DNA of 64,000 bases from Carallia brachiata (lineage: Eukaryota; Streptophyta; Magnoliopsida; Malpighiales; Rhizophoraceae): assembly GCA_021464245.1 (NCBI GenBank), contig JADCRB010000031.1, forward strand, positions 2,066,762-2,130,761. Direction: 5' to 3'. Positions 12,932 to 24,637 of the stretch are shown here, one piece after another (the stretch's first letter is position 1; the number at the start of each line of letters is the position of its first letter). The translations under genes were made by a program, and so were the position numbers. The notes under the pieces are model-generated. The model was given only the letters and a program-made list of their open reading frames with translations. It did not search any database and was not told where the DNA came from.

Positions 12932-13117
12932 CGTTAAGGAATAAATATATGAACACTAAATTTAAATACAAAATGATGACACATACTCACTATTTAAATC
13001 TTAATCATTGATTGAATAGAGGGTCCAATACAATTAATGGTTCAAATTTAAATAGTGAGCACGTGTCATTATTTTATATTTAATTTTTTGTCTATGTAAT
13101 AATACTCTTCCGTTAAG
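12932..13117. mobile_element. short hairpin MITE with matching flanks
   Basis: The word CGTTAAG occurs at 12932-12938 and 13111-13117, bracketing about 172 bp. The bracketed DNA is a long imperfect hairpin: the left arm has ATGATGACACATACTCACT and the right arm, on the minus strand, ATAATGACACGTGCTCACT. The flanking repeat may be 7 bp perfect or 9 bp with one mismatch; the longer reading would suit a Mutator-type MITE. It has no coding capacity. Confidence 0.55.
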
Positions 13118-14500
13118 TCATATTATGCACTTAGCGATTTGACCATTTCAGCACTTCTTGTCCAAAAAAAGGACTCCTATGTCATGAAAATTAAAGGTAT
13201 ATGACTAATTTAAAAACTTAAAAAAATTTAAAATTTAATTGTAAAAATCTCCAAAGATTTGAAACTTCTAGAGGATTTATCCCGGTATATGTGGACGTAT
13301 TTAATTTTACATGTTATTAGCATGTAACTGCCCATATATTATACTTTCCTGACAATCAGTAACATATGTATGGTATTTTAAATATATAATCTCCATTAAC
13401 AACAAAATCATAAATGTGTATCTAATCATCGTAATAATATAATGTATGCCTGCCTCTCTGCATTTGGGACGCATCAAATTCTGTCTTTGTGTAACAAACC
13501 TTTTGGTCTTTCCTGATAAATCATAATTTTGCCGTGAAAAAAAAGTAAGCAAATGGAAGTGCAGATGATGAGTTGGTAATGACTTTTTCCAGCAGCTTCA
13601 GGAAATTGCTCGAAAGAGCCTCCAATGTGTGCCAGCCCTCTGCCCACTAAGCGAATTCTGTCGTATTTTACTCGTTCTACTTTCCATGATCATCTAAATT
13701 TGCTTTACACATTACCTTGCTTGGTCTTTAAAGCTTAGGACACCATCATTCTTTCACTCAACAATGCATTTTTGGGGTGGCATGCTTTATTGAAAAGTTA
13801 TACGGCTCTGATACTTGTTTATAATTGGCAGCCTAATGCCTCATCATGTTGTCCTGTCAATGCTATGTCCAACACTCTTCCACCATCTGGTAAGAATATT
13901 TGAAGCTTTTACATGCACGTTGAAGATTCTTCTTCCAAGATAAAAAGCAACTTTGCCAACTGTGCCACTAACTATATAATGAGTATAACTCTTTTCATTT
14001 TTATAAAATTTATATTCTTCGATAAAATTAAAATCTAAAATCTCAAAAATAATAAAAGTTTAACTTTTCCGAAAGTATCCTATGAGAGACATCTTTTTTT
14101 TTTTTTTTGGGTAAAAGAGAGACATCTTTTTTTAAACGTCTTCTACGTTAAACACATATTACGAGCCCAGGCTTGGTAATATGAGCCTTGTTAAGTCTAA
14201 TTTTTAATCCAAGGTTAGGCTAAGTCAAGTTTGTGAGCTAAGAGACCGAGCCCATATGGGCAGGAAAATATTGGACTGGGCGGGCCGAATTTTTGCTACA
14301 GATGTTATTTCCTTTACTTTAAATATATATATAATTTTTGTCTTCTCTTCCTATTTAAGACATGAAAAAAGACTTCATTTGCTATGCTTTCGCTAGGCAA
14401 AATAAAATCTACGGCACTCAACATTAATGTTTCTCCATCAAAAGGCATTAAATTTGGATATGGTGGCCTTTTTTTTTTTTTTTTTTTTTTGTATTTTAGC
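13118..14500. other. intergenic DNA, no gene recognised
   Basis: The part at about 13560-13960 is less AT-rich than its neighbours, but no exon structure, start context or known domain was found. A long T tract at 14469-14490 immediately precedes a tRNA-like SINE head. No other structure is seen. Confidence 0.45.
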
Positions 14501-14505
14501 AATAA

Positions 14506-14600
14506 TAGCCCAATAGTTGGGAGATTGGAAAATGTGAGAGAGAGATTGTGGTTCGAATATCAGATAATTACTTCTAACCAACTTAGTTATTACTAAGTCT
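14506..14600 (+). repeat. tRNA-like SINE head (candidate)
   Basis: TAGCCCAATAGTTGG at 14506-14520 resembles a pol III A box, and GGTTCGAATATC ending at 14561 resembles a B box at tRNA-like spacing. No cloverleaf with an anticodon is evident, and the 3' end of the element is not defined. A degenerate SINE is the best explanation. Confidence 0.4.
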
Positions 14601-14839
14601 CTTAAATTTAAATAATACAAGAGAAATTGAAGTTAAACTACGATAAATTAAACTAAAGAATTGAGTAACGCAAGCAAACATTAACATTTGTACACTAAAT
14701 GACCTGCCAAATTGTATGAGTATGTCATGCTTAAGGGTAAAAATCATATACAACGTTAACTTCAATGACTTGACATAATTTGCTTGAAGGCCAACTGACC
14801 AAACTTACTTTGAGTGAAAAAAATCGACTTGAAACACTT

Positions 14840-17440
14840 AAAATTCATATAACTTGAAATCCGAAAAGGTCCATCCTAAAACAACTCTAAACCTAACTGA
14901 AAATTGAAACCCAAAACTCAAAATACTCATAACTTAGTATATTTGAACTCAATGAATCCTAATCAAGAAATGCCTAGACTCCAAATAACTTGACAAACCG
15001 AAGCATATAGATCAGTCAAACTAGCTTCACTGCCACAAAGTTAAAAAAATTATATTTTAAGCTCTAAGTTTTACCCAAATCTGCAATTTAGTATTCAAAA
15101 TTTCTATAAATTTACAATTTAACTCATAGAATTTTTCTAAACATGTAACCTTAAAGGTAATATTTATGGCATATTTCATTATAATATGCTAATATATATG
15201 ATAATTAAGAAAAATATATATTTTAATTAGGTCTAATCTAAATGCAACTATATATGATAATTAACAAAAATATATAATTTTAATTAGGTCTAATCTAAAG
15301 TCGATTTAACTTGATTGAACATGTTAACTTTTCATATTCTAACCTTTTGTTTCAATGACTTATTCATCTTCCAAAATATTGATTACATCATTATGCATCA
15401 AGAAATTATCTATACCAATTTTTCATAGTTTGTAAGGTGAAATGATAAACAAAGATGCTTTGAAGATATTGTAATATATACAGATTTAAGGGAAAAAAAA
15501 ATCACGCTCATAGATGTACTTGTAGATGTAAATGACGTGAAAATTTGTGTTTAATTGGTATTGCATTTGATGTGTAATTGGTGGATTTCTTCAGGAAAAA
15601 AAGGCGTATCCTTGGCATGTCTTCAAGTTGTTTTTGATGTGTTTGAGCAATAATTTTGATTTTTTTTTTGTTTTGTTTTAAAATTTGTTCTACAAACAAA
15701 TCTTGAGGTGCCAACCATGTGTTGGGTACGAGTCTATGTTCGATACATTATTTCAACAATGTCCTTAGAAAGCCTACTTTTGTATGAAATAGAAGCTCAT
15801 ACTCAAATTAATTCAAGTAAGAGCTCTTGGCTAGTCCAATATTAGTTCTGAGATTTCACCTTTTTTTTTTTTTTTTTAAATTAAAGTTTTGTCGAGTTGA
15901 TTTTTGAATGTTAAGTTGTGCTGGTCGAATTGGGTGAGTTTTTACTTCCTCTAGATAATGATGAAAATTACAACAATTAAAATTGAGAGTCACATATGCA
16001 TGTAGTTTCATTCATGTGCACAGCCATCTTACATTATTGTTCTAAATTATAGAGATGACATTATTACAGTTCACATATTCAGTTATTTTAGTAAATTACT
16101 TATCATTCTCATTAATAGGTTCCTTTAACACATCTTGTGTACGCTTCTTTGATAAGAGCAACAAGGAAGATGATACCTCAGCTTCACTCGCATGTGTTTT
16201 TATGCTGATTCGAAGTGCCTCAAGTTTTTCTTTCATCTCCAACAACTCATTTATATTCATCTCTTCGATCGGCTTAAAATTTGATGACTCTTTTTCTTTC
16301 CTCATCATTTCCTCAAGGAATTCTCTTCTCTTCTTCTCTTCCTGAATCTGTTTAAGGATTTGGTCTAGTTGACTGTTAAGATTCTTAGTCCTAGCCTTTT
16401 GCTTCTTTCCCTCATTTAGAAACCTTTCAGCAACAGACTCAATGTCAGGGTGACCAAAGCTACATGGCTTCCCCCCTGGGGAGAAAACAACTAGTGCAAT
16501 TTGGTAGGCACACAAGGTAGCAAGCTCATTAGCTTTCTTGAAAAGCCCCGCTCGACGCTTAGAAAAAGTAACTTTTTTGGAGCTGTTATCTTTCACCATG
16601 GTCAATTCAACCTTTCGTCAACCCTATATCAATTGTGTTTGCAAAATGAATTAAAGGGTGAAGAAGGGAGGTACGAATAGCTGTGCATATGGGCGAGTAT
16701 AAATAGTGATTTATGCCCAGTGATTTTTTTCAGAAAAAAAAAATCCAATATAAAAAATCAACAACCAATTTGAAGTTATCTCCAAAAATGCAATGTTTTT
16801 CTATTTCAGATATCTTTTATGGTACTTTTCTATCATTATAGTAATATTTTCATTTATCTAGATAAGATTTATTTCCTATGGAATCATATCAATTCGGAAA
16901 CTAAGTAATAACTTACTAATTTTGTATAACTCTGCGAACATTTAATATGTTTGACTTAGCTTTCCTTTTAAGAAAGGTTCCCAAAAGCGAAAAAGCTGTC
17001 TAGTAGGCTTTAATTCTAGTTAGATTCTCTTAGTCCTAAGACAATTTGGATATTGACTACTTTTAGTTCGAGGTACATTGCCTTTTGGGTTTATTGGTTT
17101 TGGGCATTTTCGTCTCAAGATTATAGTTTGAATTCATCAAATTTGCGTATATCAAGTTTAAGATTCATTAGGTTTTTGGTAAATCAGGTTTAAGGTTCAT
17201 CAGGTTTCCAATATATGAAATATTGAGTCTTTTAAGTTTTGATTAGAACTTTTTTAAATTTTTTTTTCTGTTTTTTTTAGGATTGTGAGTTTTGTTTAAT
17301 TAAATTTCAAGTTCTTTTGGGTTCAAATCATTGGAATTTTATTTCTTGTTAACCAAAAAACTAGAGTCATGGGTAGCAGTGGGTTGATTAACTAGTTTAG
17401 AGACTTAAGTAATAAACTAGCTTCGAGTGAAGATAGTCAA
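14840..17440. repeat. segmental tandem duplication, unit A (contains the MADS gene)
   Basis: About 14840-15170 is clearly related to 17440-17811, with shared words such as GAAACCCAAAACTCAA and AAAATTTCTATAAATTT. About 15160-16110 is related to 38113-39212, with shared words such as AAGAAATTATCTAT and ATTGAGAGTCACATATGC. The order and orientation are the same, so the locus was duplicated head to tail and the second copy was later split. Unit A keeps the MADS gene; no MADS sequence is seen in unit B. Boundaries are approximate. Confidence 0.7.
16096..16599 (-). CDS. type I (M-alpha, AGL62-like) MADS-box protein, N-terminally eroded
   Basis: From the ATG at 16597-16599 the frame gives 167 residues without introns, as is usual for type I MADS genes. 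Residues 9-60 contain the recognisable MADS core (VTFSKRRAGLFKKANEL, then VVFSPGGK and SFGHPDIESV), which resembles the AGL61/AGL62 class. Residues 65-140 are rich in Lys, Glu and Gln and are probably coiled coil. These proteins are transcription factors, often acting in the female gametophyte and endosperm (family knowledge). Oddly, the expected N-terminal DNA-contacting arm is not encoded behind an ATG: in-frame codons upstream read RKVELT directly before Met1, and a TGA stands just ahead of them. The protein therefore lacks part of the MADS N-terminus, or the gene is a pseudogene. A CTATTTATA box lies about 100 bp upstream on the minus strand. Confidence 0.75.
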   Translation of the reverse strand: MVKDNSSKKVTFSKRRAGLFKKANELATLCAYQIALVVFSPGGKPCSFGHPDIESVAERFLNEGKKQKARTKNLNSQLDQILKQIQEEKKRREFLEEMMRKEKESSNFKPIEEMNINELLEMKEKLEALRISIKTHASEAEVSSSLLLLSKKRTQDVLKEPINENDK

Positions 17441-17811
17441 TGGCTCAAAATACTCGGAATTGAAAATAACTAAACATCTGAAAAGTTCAAACCCAAAATG
17501 ACTAAACATATTTGACTATAAACCCAATTTACTTGAAATTGAAACCCAAAACTCAACATACTCGTAACTTAGTAAATCAGTGAATCTTAAACATGAAATG
17601 CCTATATTCTGATTTAAGTTTATACTAGAAGCAAACAGACTTAACTTTAACTCAACATGCCTTTTAAAATTAGTCAAACCAGTTTTAGTATACCATTTCA
17701 AGGCTTTATCTCGATGCAATTTAGTACATAAAATTTCTATAAATTTGTAATTAACTCCTAAACCTTTTATGAAATTGTAATTAGGTCTTCAAAGGTAATG
17801 TTTATGGCATA
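17440..17811. repeat. segmental duplication, unit B left part
   Basis: This is homologous to about 14840-15170. It ends in AATGTTTATGGCATA (17797-17811), which is repeated with one mismatch at 38113-38127. The homology resumes there, so 17812-38112 is an insertion. Confidence 0.7.
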
Positions 17812-18289
17812 GTTGTTCTTTTTTTTTTTTTTTGAGAAGATGGAAGCATAGATCTTATTGATTAGCAATCCTTACAGCATTTGCAATGAGATCAAAGACA
17901 GGGCCAAGCCAGAGTTGGCCCTATTACAAAACCAAACACCTTCATGATTAAGAGAAGCTTTAGCAACGACATCTGTCACACCATTAGCTTGCCTACGGAA
18001 ATGTTGAAAAAGAGCAGCTGGCAAAACCCGATGAGACACCATAGACGTCGTTTACTAGCATCCCCAGTGTTGAATTAGCCACGGTGCTTGAAATGATTTC
18101 CTTCACAGCTAACAAAGAACCTGATTCGACAATAATTCTTTGCAGACCAAACTCGAGACCCTTCTAAAGCGCAAAGCGTACGACAAAGATCTCAGCTACT
18201 TCTGGTTCCGTCACAGCCCTCAATCCAAAGTTAACTATAAGCTCTACATTACCCATAGAATCACGAACAACCATGCCCAAACCAGCACG

Positions 18290-21200
18290 TCACCCACTCA
18301 ATGCAGCATCAGTATTAATTTTGGAACTGTCGGCTGGAGAAGGCTTACACGTTGCTTGGTCAGAAATCACCTCTTGAGTCTTTGGAACAATCGTTGCCTT
18401 TTTAAAATCCTCATAAAGCTTCAGCGCCATAGCTATAGTGTCCCCAGGATCAAGAGTCTTACCTTCAATAACAAGAAAATTGTGTGACTGCCATATACCC
18501 CTAGCAATCATAGCAGGAATCTCCAAAACTTCACTTTCCCCATGCTTGGATAAAGACAGAAGCCAATCAAGTAGATTGCCATGTTGCAACAGATGGGTAC
18601 GAAAGCCCAAAGGACTTGAGAACCAAACCCTGTTCGACCATGTACATTGGACCAAAATGTGCCAATCAGATTCAGGTGTCCTCCCCCACACTATTGACAA
18701 GTTGAATCAAGAATAATGCCTTCGAGTGCTAGATTCACAGCTGTAGATAAGAAGTCGTGTACTGCCCTCCACAGAAAATGCTTCACTTTGTTACGGATGG
18801 CAAGCCCCCAAACGGTATTCCATCCTTTAAATAAGAACATGAAGAACAACCTGTTGATGCTTGGTTGGTTGCAGCTTCAGCACGTGCAATTCTGTACCCG
18901 CTCCAAACTGTATAATTTCCTGGCCTGTCATAATGCGAAACCATTTTATCATTCACTCTTTTTAGGTTTAAAGGCATGGAAAGGATTTGCTCACGCTCAT
19001 CTGGCATGAAGACATGTCTAACCAAGTTTGCCTGCCAGCTTCTGGTGTCCTCATCTATTAAAGCTCCTACTATACTAAAGGTAATAAGTGCTTGAGGTGA
19101 GAGCACTCTAAAAGCCATTTTGGCTTGGAAGCCACGGATCCTGCCAGATGTCAATGCTATGATTGTTACCCACCCGCCATCCGTATCTATGGCAAATTAA
19201 GTGCCTAGCCTAGAGAATGCGTCGCCATGCGTAACTAGGCTGAGCACCTAAGTCTGCATCCAAAAGGAGGTCCCAAGATAATACCACACTTTGTAAACCT
19301 GTGCAGGTAAGGATTCTGGATAGGTCAACAAATGCCATGCTTGCGAAGGCCTAAAAATCCTTGAAACCGAGCGCGCTTTCCCTTTTTGCCAATGTCATAC
19401 GATCCCATGAAGCCCAATGTATCTTATTTCTACTCTCTGACTTTCTCAATAAAATCAATTAGCTAGTCTAACAACCTCATCACAAAAATTTTTTGACAGA
19501 AGAAAGCAACTCATAAAATAAGTGGGGATTGATTAAACCACTGCTTTATTGAGAACTTCCTTACTAGCTTGAGATAGTCTCTTTTTATTCTATCCAGTTA
19601 ATCTTTTCCGAATCTAATCCAATAGCATATCAAAGGTCTTTTTTTAGAATATGCCATCCCCATGGGGAGGCCCAAATACTTGTGAGGATGCTCAACAACC
19701 GAAGCCCTTAGACTGTCTTTAATTGCAATTTTATCTGTGTCACAAGCATTGCAGCTGAAAGACAGCTCCGTCTTCCCAAGATTGATTTTCCAGCCTGAAG
19801 CATCTTCATACTAAGAAAGAAGAACCTTTATGTGCTGACATTCTTGTACTGTGGCTGGAGAAAAGATTAAACTATCATTTGTAAAAAAAGGTGTGTAACC
19901 ACTAGAGTTCGACGACAAAACTGAATCCTATTGATCCTGCCAAAGTGAGCTGCATTGCTTAATAAAGTAGAAAAACCTTTAGCACATAGTAGAAAGAGAT
20001 ACGGCGAGAGAGGATCACCCTCTTGCAGTCCTCTTGTGGGATAAAAGGGACACTTGGCACTGAATTAACGATCACAGAACAGGACATTGACGAAACACAT
20101 CTTATGATCAACTATGTCCACTTATCTGCAAAGCCCATTTGGCTCATGATTCTCTCAAGAAACAGCCATTCCACAAGGTTATAGGCCTTGCTTATGTCCA
20201 ATTTAAGAGCCATAGATGCCTTCTTTCCCCAATATTTGTTCTTCCCGCTGTGAAAAATCTCAAAGGCAACCAAAGCATTATCAATTATGAGAAAATTAGG
20301 AACAAAAGCACTCTGGTTATCTGATATTACCTATGGCTTTGATAGAAATGGTTTTAGCCTATAACCCAAAGCCTTAGTAATAATTTTAAAAATCACGTTG
20401 CACAAGCTTATAGACTTGAGATCTTTGCAAGACACTGGTGATGAGATTTTGAGAATCAAATAGATTTTAGTGTGGTTAAGAGGTGAAGGGTTAGCATCAT
20501 TATTCAATATCTCTAGTACAGTTGCAGTCGCGTCATCCCCAACTATTTGCCAACACAAGTGGTAAAAAGAGCGGGCATCCCATCAGGTCTAGGAGCCTTC
20601 AAAACATGCATCTATTCAAGTGCTTAAAAAATCTCCTATCGAGTAAAAGGCCGGACTAGCTCCGTATTTATTGTTTTGGTGATCTTTGGGATTATGGCAT
20701 CTAACACCAGTTCCATATTCCTTGCACCTTGTGTACAAAATAACCCCTGATAATAAGATTGAAACTTAGCAACAATGTGATCATGAGAAGTTGGATACTT
20801 TTCGTCATCCATTTGTATCTTTCGAATCTGGTTTCGCTGTTGCTGAGCAGAGGCCCTCCTCTAGAAAAAAAAAACTGGTATTTTTATCTTTGTCTCGAAG
20901 CCATAATTCCTATGAATGTTGTACCCACATTGATTATTCCCTAACCAAAAGCTCATCCATCTCTAACTGCAGATTCTTTAATGCTGCAATGTTACTAAAC
21001 ATGGTGGAAGTTTTTCCAAGGCCAATTGTCTATTTTTAAGCCTTTAAATTGATGCATAAACATGACCAAAGCTTTGATGTTCCTAGGTTTTCAGTTCCTT
21101 TGCATAGAGCTCAAGCCACATCGCAATATTCTCTTTAGAATGAGAAAGACCTGCCTGATCCCATGCCACTACAACCGTTTCAATACAACATAATCAAGAG

Positions 21201-21910
21201 TGCATTATAGTCAGAACCAAATATAGGAAGATGAGATACCTGAACAGAGGAATAAATCTGCTAAAAATCTCGAGATGCAAGCACTCTATCCAACTGCTCT
21301 TGTACATTGTCCAAATCCACTTGACCATTAGTCCACTTGAATTCAAAGCCGTAAAAACCCAAATCATGGAGCCCACAGTCTTCAACAATTTGCTTAAAGG
21401 CCCCCATATATTCTACTGGCCTTGATCTTCTCCCTGCTTCTCAAAAGAAAATAAAATCTTATTGAAATCACTGCAACAAAACCAAGGTAAAGAAAATTGA
21501 GCCTTAAAAGAACAGATTAGCGCCCAAGTCATATGTACATGGCAGTCTTCAGGCTAACCACAAATGCTCGTGAGCCTCCAATCCATTGGCTGCAAGATAT
21601 CCTTAACAAAAACATTAATGTGGTGGAGCAAAAAGGTTTACAAAGTCACAGAGAGAGGATCCTTTCGTAATAATGCCAACCCACTCGCTATTCTCCATCC
21701 TACACCAACACAATCCACAAAAATGCCATGTTGAAAATTAAGTTTTTGCTTTACAGTATTCATCTTAGAACCAAATATCCTTGCTTCTATGAGGAACACA
21801 AGGGTAGAAGCTTGGAGCTAAACAAGCTTCTTTATTCTGTTAACTGCACGGAGGTTCCCAAGCCTCCGGTAGCTCCAACTTAGCAAACTCATGGCTGTTT
21901 ACAGGGCTAC
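18290..21910 (-). pseudogene. LINE ORF2 (endonuclease, reverse transcriptase, RNase H), broken
   Basis: On the minus strand, the start near 21910 reads MSLLSWSYRRLGN, matching the first motif of LINE apurinic-type endonucleases. About 20300-20560 holds reverse-transcriptase blocks (LILKISSP, KSISLCNVIFKIITKALGYRLKP). Near 19880 the catalytic box reads FTNDSLIF, so the first of the two catalytic aspartates is Asn. 18290-18700 holds the C-terminal zf-RVT-like part (WHILVQCTWSNRVWF) and the RNase H start (INTDAALSG). The domain order is as expected for plant L1. Many in-frame stops and frame changes separate these blocks, so no full enzyme can be made. Confidence 0.85.
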
Positions 21911-22595
21911 AATGTAAAATAGTTAGAAGAAGAAGAGGGGAATTGTGGGATTGTTTATGTTCTTTTTTGCAACAGTTGACAAAATTTTTTGGAGATCAGC
22001 TTCATTCATAGAATGTTTATGCCTCCCCAGTAACAAAGCATGTTTTCCATCTTGGCTCTTCCCAGCCAGCCATGTAGCACGTTCTTACTTAACAAAGCAT
22101 ATTGGTCGAAGTCCATTGCCCTTTCGCTCTCCTTCCAAAGGAGCCTTAGATGACATAGAACCAACACCAATAGTAGACCCGACAGAAAGGGCAATATTGT
22201 GCTGCATTGTTTCTTCTGTTGACATGGGCTGGCCCATAAACTTTTGTGTTGGGGCAGCTGCCTGCTGTTGACCTTAATCACCAACCAGAGAATTAGAAGA
22301 TGACTTGGACTCAATGATTGCCTTCAATTTAGGAGGATTTTTTTGGTAGCATAGAATTTTGAACTTCTGATAGAGCTGTGTCCTCCCTAGTCATGATTGG
22401 CTGAATACGGTCAACAGTAACGACAATATCCTCTACCTTAGCAATATTACTACGAGCCGTATCCCAAATTTTCAATTGATCAACCTATGTGAAAACAGCA
22501 TCTTCAACTACCTCAGCAATATCTTGTAACTAAAATTGGACCAAAGGATTTTGATTCGAGTTCTGATCATCGGTAGCCACCAATGGTTTTTCAGA

Positions 22596-23047
22596 CTAGT
22601 TATTTAAGGGGACGTTGCCACTCTGAAAGGAGCTGTGACAATGACCATGTTCCCATGAGTCCCCACCATTTCTTCTAACTCCCAGCTCAGACTTGACAAC
22701 TACTCTTTCCATTGGCGAAGCTCTTAGATATTCCATGTAGCTTATTTCTAGGTTGGGAATTGACTCCTCATCATTCACATTTTTTAGCAATTCACAATTC
22801 TGCCTGATATGGCCTAAATAACTACAATAATAGCAAAAATTAGGGAAGCGCTCATACTTAAAATTAATCCATTTTGTCTGCCATCTCGATTTTTGATATA
22901 TGCTCCCTTAATCAAAGGATTACAGACTACAAAGGGAGCCTGAAATTGAAGGAATTTCCTCCATCGACCAAAGCTTTCTTCATTTACTTCCGAGAAAGAT
23001 CCAACTCTGCTCCCCAATGCCATCGTAGTTGCATTTAAGGATAAGAA
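22596..23047 (-). pseudogene. LINE ORF1, 3' part (DUF4283/zinc-knuckle region), broken
   Basis: The minus-strand frame at 22814-23023 reads MALGSRVGSFSEVNEE and continues to a basic KNRDGRQ stretch, typical of the second half of the DUF4283 domain in plant LINE ORF1 nucleic-acid-binding proteins. A frameshift follows where the Cys-containing knuckle is expected. A further frame (22596-22790) matches the variable acidic C-terminal part. The N-terminal half of the same ORF1 lies at 37734-37958, separated by the copia element. Confidence 0.7.
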
Positions 23048-24620
23048 TGTTATTGTGTGCCTAGTAGCTAATCAGTTGGTTGCTATTTGAACACATATTG
23101 GATACTTCATGCATGCAATTTTGATTAATAAAGACAATCTTTATTTTTAGTTTTGCTCATATGCATGAGATTACTATCAGTAACTTATAAAGATAAAGTC
23201 TTTGAAATTAATATACTTTGTAGAGGTAATTGCGATTGGATTATAATTATCCAATATTTATTGCATCAAAATATTATTTCTAAACATTTCTAGTCGATGC
23301 GCTATCGAGATTGGATATCGATAGAGCCTTCAGACTAGCACTTGTCATGTTCTTTTCTTATGAAGAAAGTATTGAGATACTTGAACAAATATTTGGATGC
23401 TTGTTAAATGAATAAGTTTGCTGAATTGACCCACTATTAGAATTATCAAATGGAACATTACCTGTGTGTCTATGGAATTGCTCATGTGACAGTCGTGTAA
23501 ATGATCCTTAGACTTGAGATCACCAAGGTATCTCATATAGGAATTATTATACTTTGATCTGGCCTTTGGGTTCTCCTAATCAATGATCGCTTGTGAAGGC
23601 TTGTATTGAGCATAATATGAACTATATGAAGATAGTTGAGTGATCAATAAAAGATTCATTACCTCAAAGTAATCATAGAAGAATATTCCTTTATTCTCAT
23701 AAGATATTGTTTCAAGAAATTCCTTGGCTAAGGTGGAACGAGCATTCATAAGGAGTTATAATCTCATTCAAAAAATCAATGATCTATATTTGAGAATAAA
23801 TATAATTAGAAAAGAGTAGACACTAATTTCATACTCTATATCTAATTGGAACATTTATATAATGAAAAGATTGAATTATATTAAGAGGCCATACACTCAA
23901 GAGATTTGTTAAACCACTTTCACAGTCCTGACATTTGGATAGTTATGACACGTTGCTAAACGTCAATATTGATATGTAGATATATATTAGTTAATTAGAG
24001 AATTGATGATAACTGGAAATAGTTTAATTTATTTAATCCTTTAGGATTATAATTTATATCAATTGCCAACATGTCGAGATCCTAATGAGTTACACATATT
24101 AAGAAAATTAGTGAAAGATATCAAAAGAGATTAAGTTGAACTAGATTGAAAAGTTTAAAAAACTTTGGGTTAAATATATGATATTTAAATTTGTAAGGAC
24201 TAAACTATAGCTTATGAGAAATTATACTAGGGTTTACATAGCCAAAGGTTTCTATAAATACAACCTGATAAGGCTTGCCTAAAAAATGGTTTTTTTTAAT
24301 GTTCAGAGTTAGCACTCTTCCTTAGGCTTGCCCTCTTCTTTCTTCTTCTCCCTAAAAAGAGTTTAGGCTTATAAGAGTTATCTTTCAGGATTCATATGTG
24401 GATACTATTGGAGGCCAGACGTTTGGATGTTAGTAGTTTACGACAACCAGCCGATTAGGTCGGAAAGAGAAAAGAAGACTTGATGTCTAGGTACCTATCT
24501 ATTCCTCTTAGACTAGTTATTTAATCGTATTTAACAAACAATTAATCCCTTATTAGGAATTGATTTTAAAATGCTTGTTTTTGTTACGGTTTTATTTTAT
24601 AAAACTCTCTAAGATTCTTA
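23048..24620 (+). repeat. copia 5' LTR
   Basis: This is the direct-repeat partner of 30256-37684 (MULE excluded). It begins TGTTATTGTGTGCC and ends at about AACTCTCTAAGATTCTTA, against AACTCTCTACGATTCCA in the 3' copy. Its length of about 1573 bp is close to the 1594 bp of the other LTR. Visible base differences are numerous, pointing to an old insertion. Confidence 0.85.
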
Positions 24621-24624
24621 ATAG

Positions 24625-24637
24625 TGGTATAAGAGCC
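24625..24637 (+). other. primer-binding site of the copia element
   Basis: TGGTATAAGAGCC lies a few bases after the 5' LTR. It matches the usual plant copia site complementary to the 3' end of initiator tRNA-Met, with one change. Confidence 0.75.

Larger units (their letters stand above)
17812..23047 (-). mobile_element. L1-type LINE, 3' part (most of ORF1 end plus ORF2)
   Basis: Read on the minus strand, this is the bulk of a plant L1 retrotransposon ending in a poly-A tail (T run at 17819-17833). It shows the end of an ORF1 protein, an endonuclease, a reverse transcriptase, and a zf-RVT plus RNase H region. The missing 5' end is at 37685-38112, on the far side of a copia insertion; together they make about 5.7 kb, near full length. 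A 15-bp target-site duplication (one mismatch) brackets the whole. Many stops and frameshifts make it inactive. Confidence 0.85.

Noticed and set aside
14160..14300. GGGCGGGCC-type sequence resembling a transposon end
   Set aside because: No partner end or target duplication could be found nearby.
18140..19009. Plus-strand frames of 92-115 codons
   Set aside because: They are antisense to the LINE ORF2 remnants, which carry recognisable domains.
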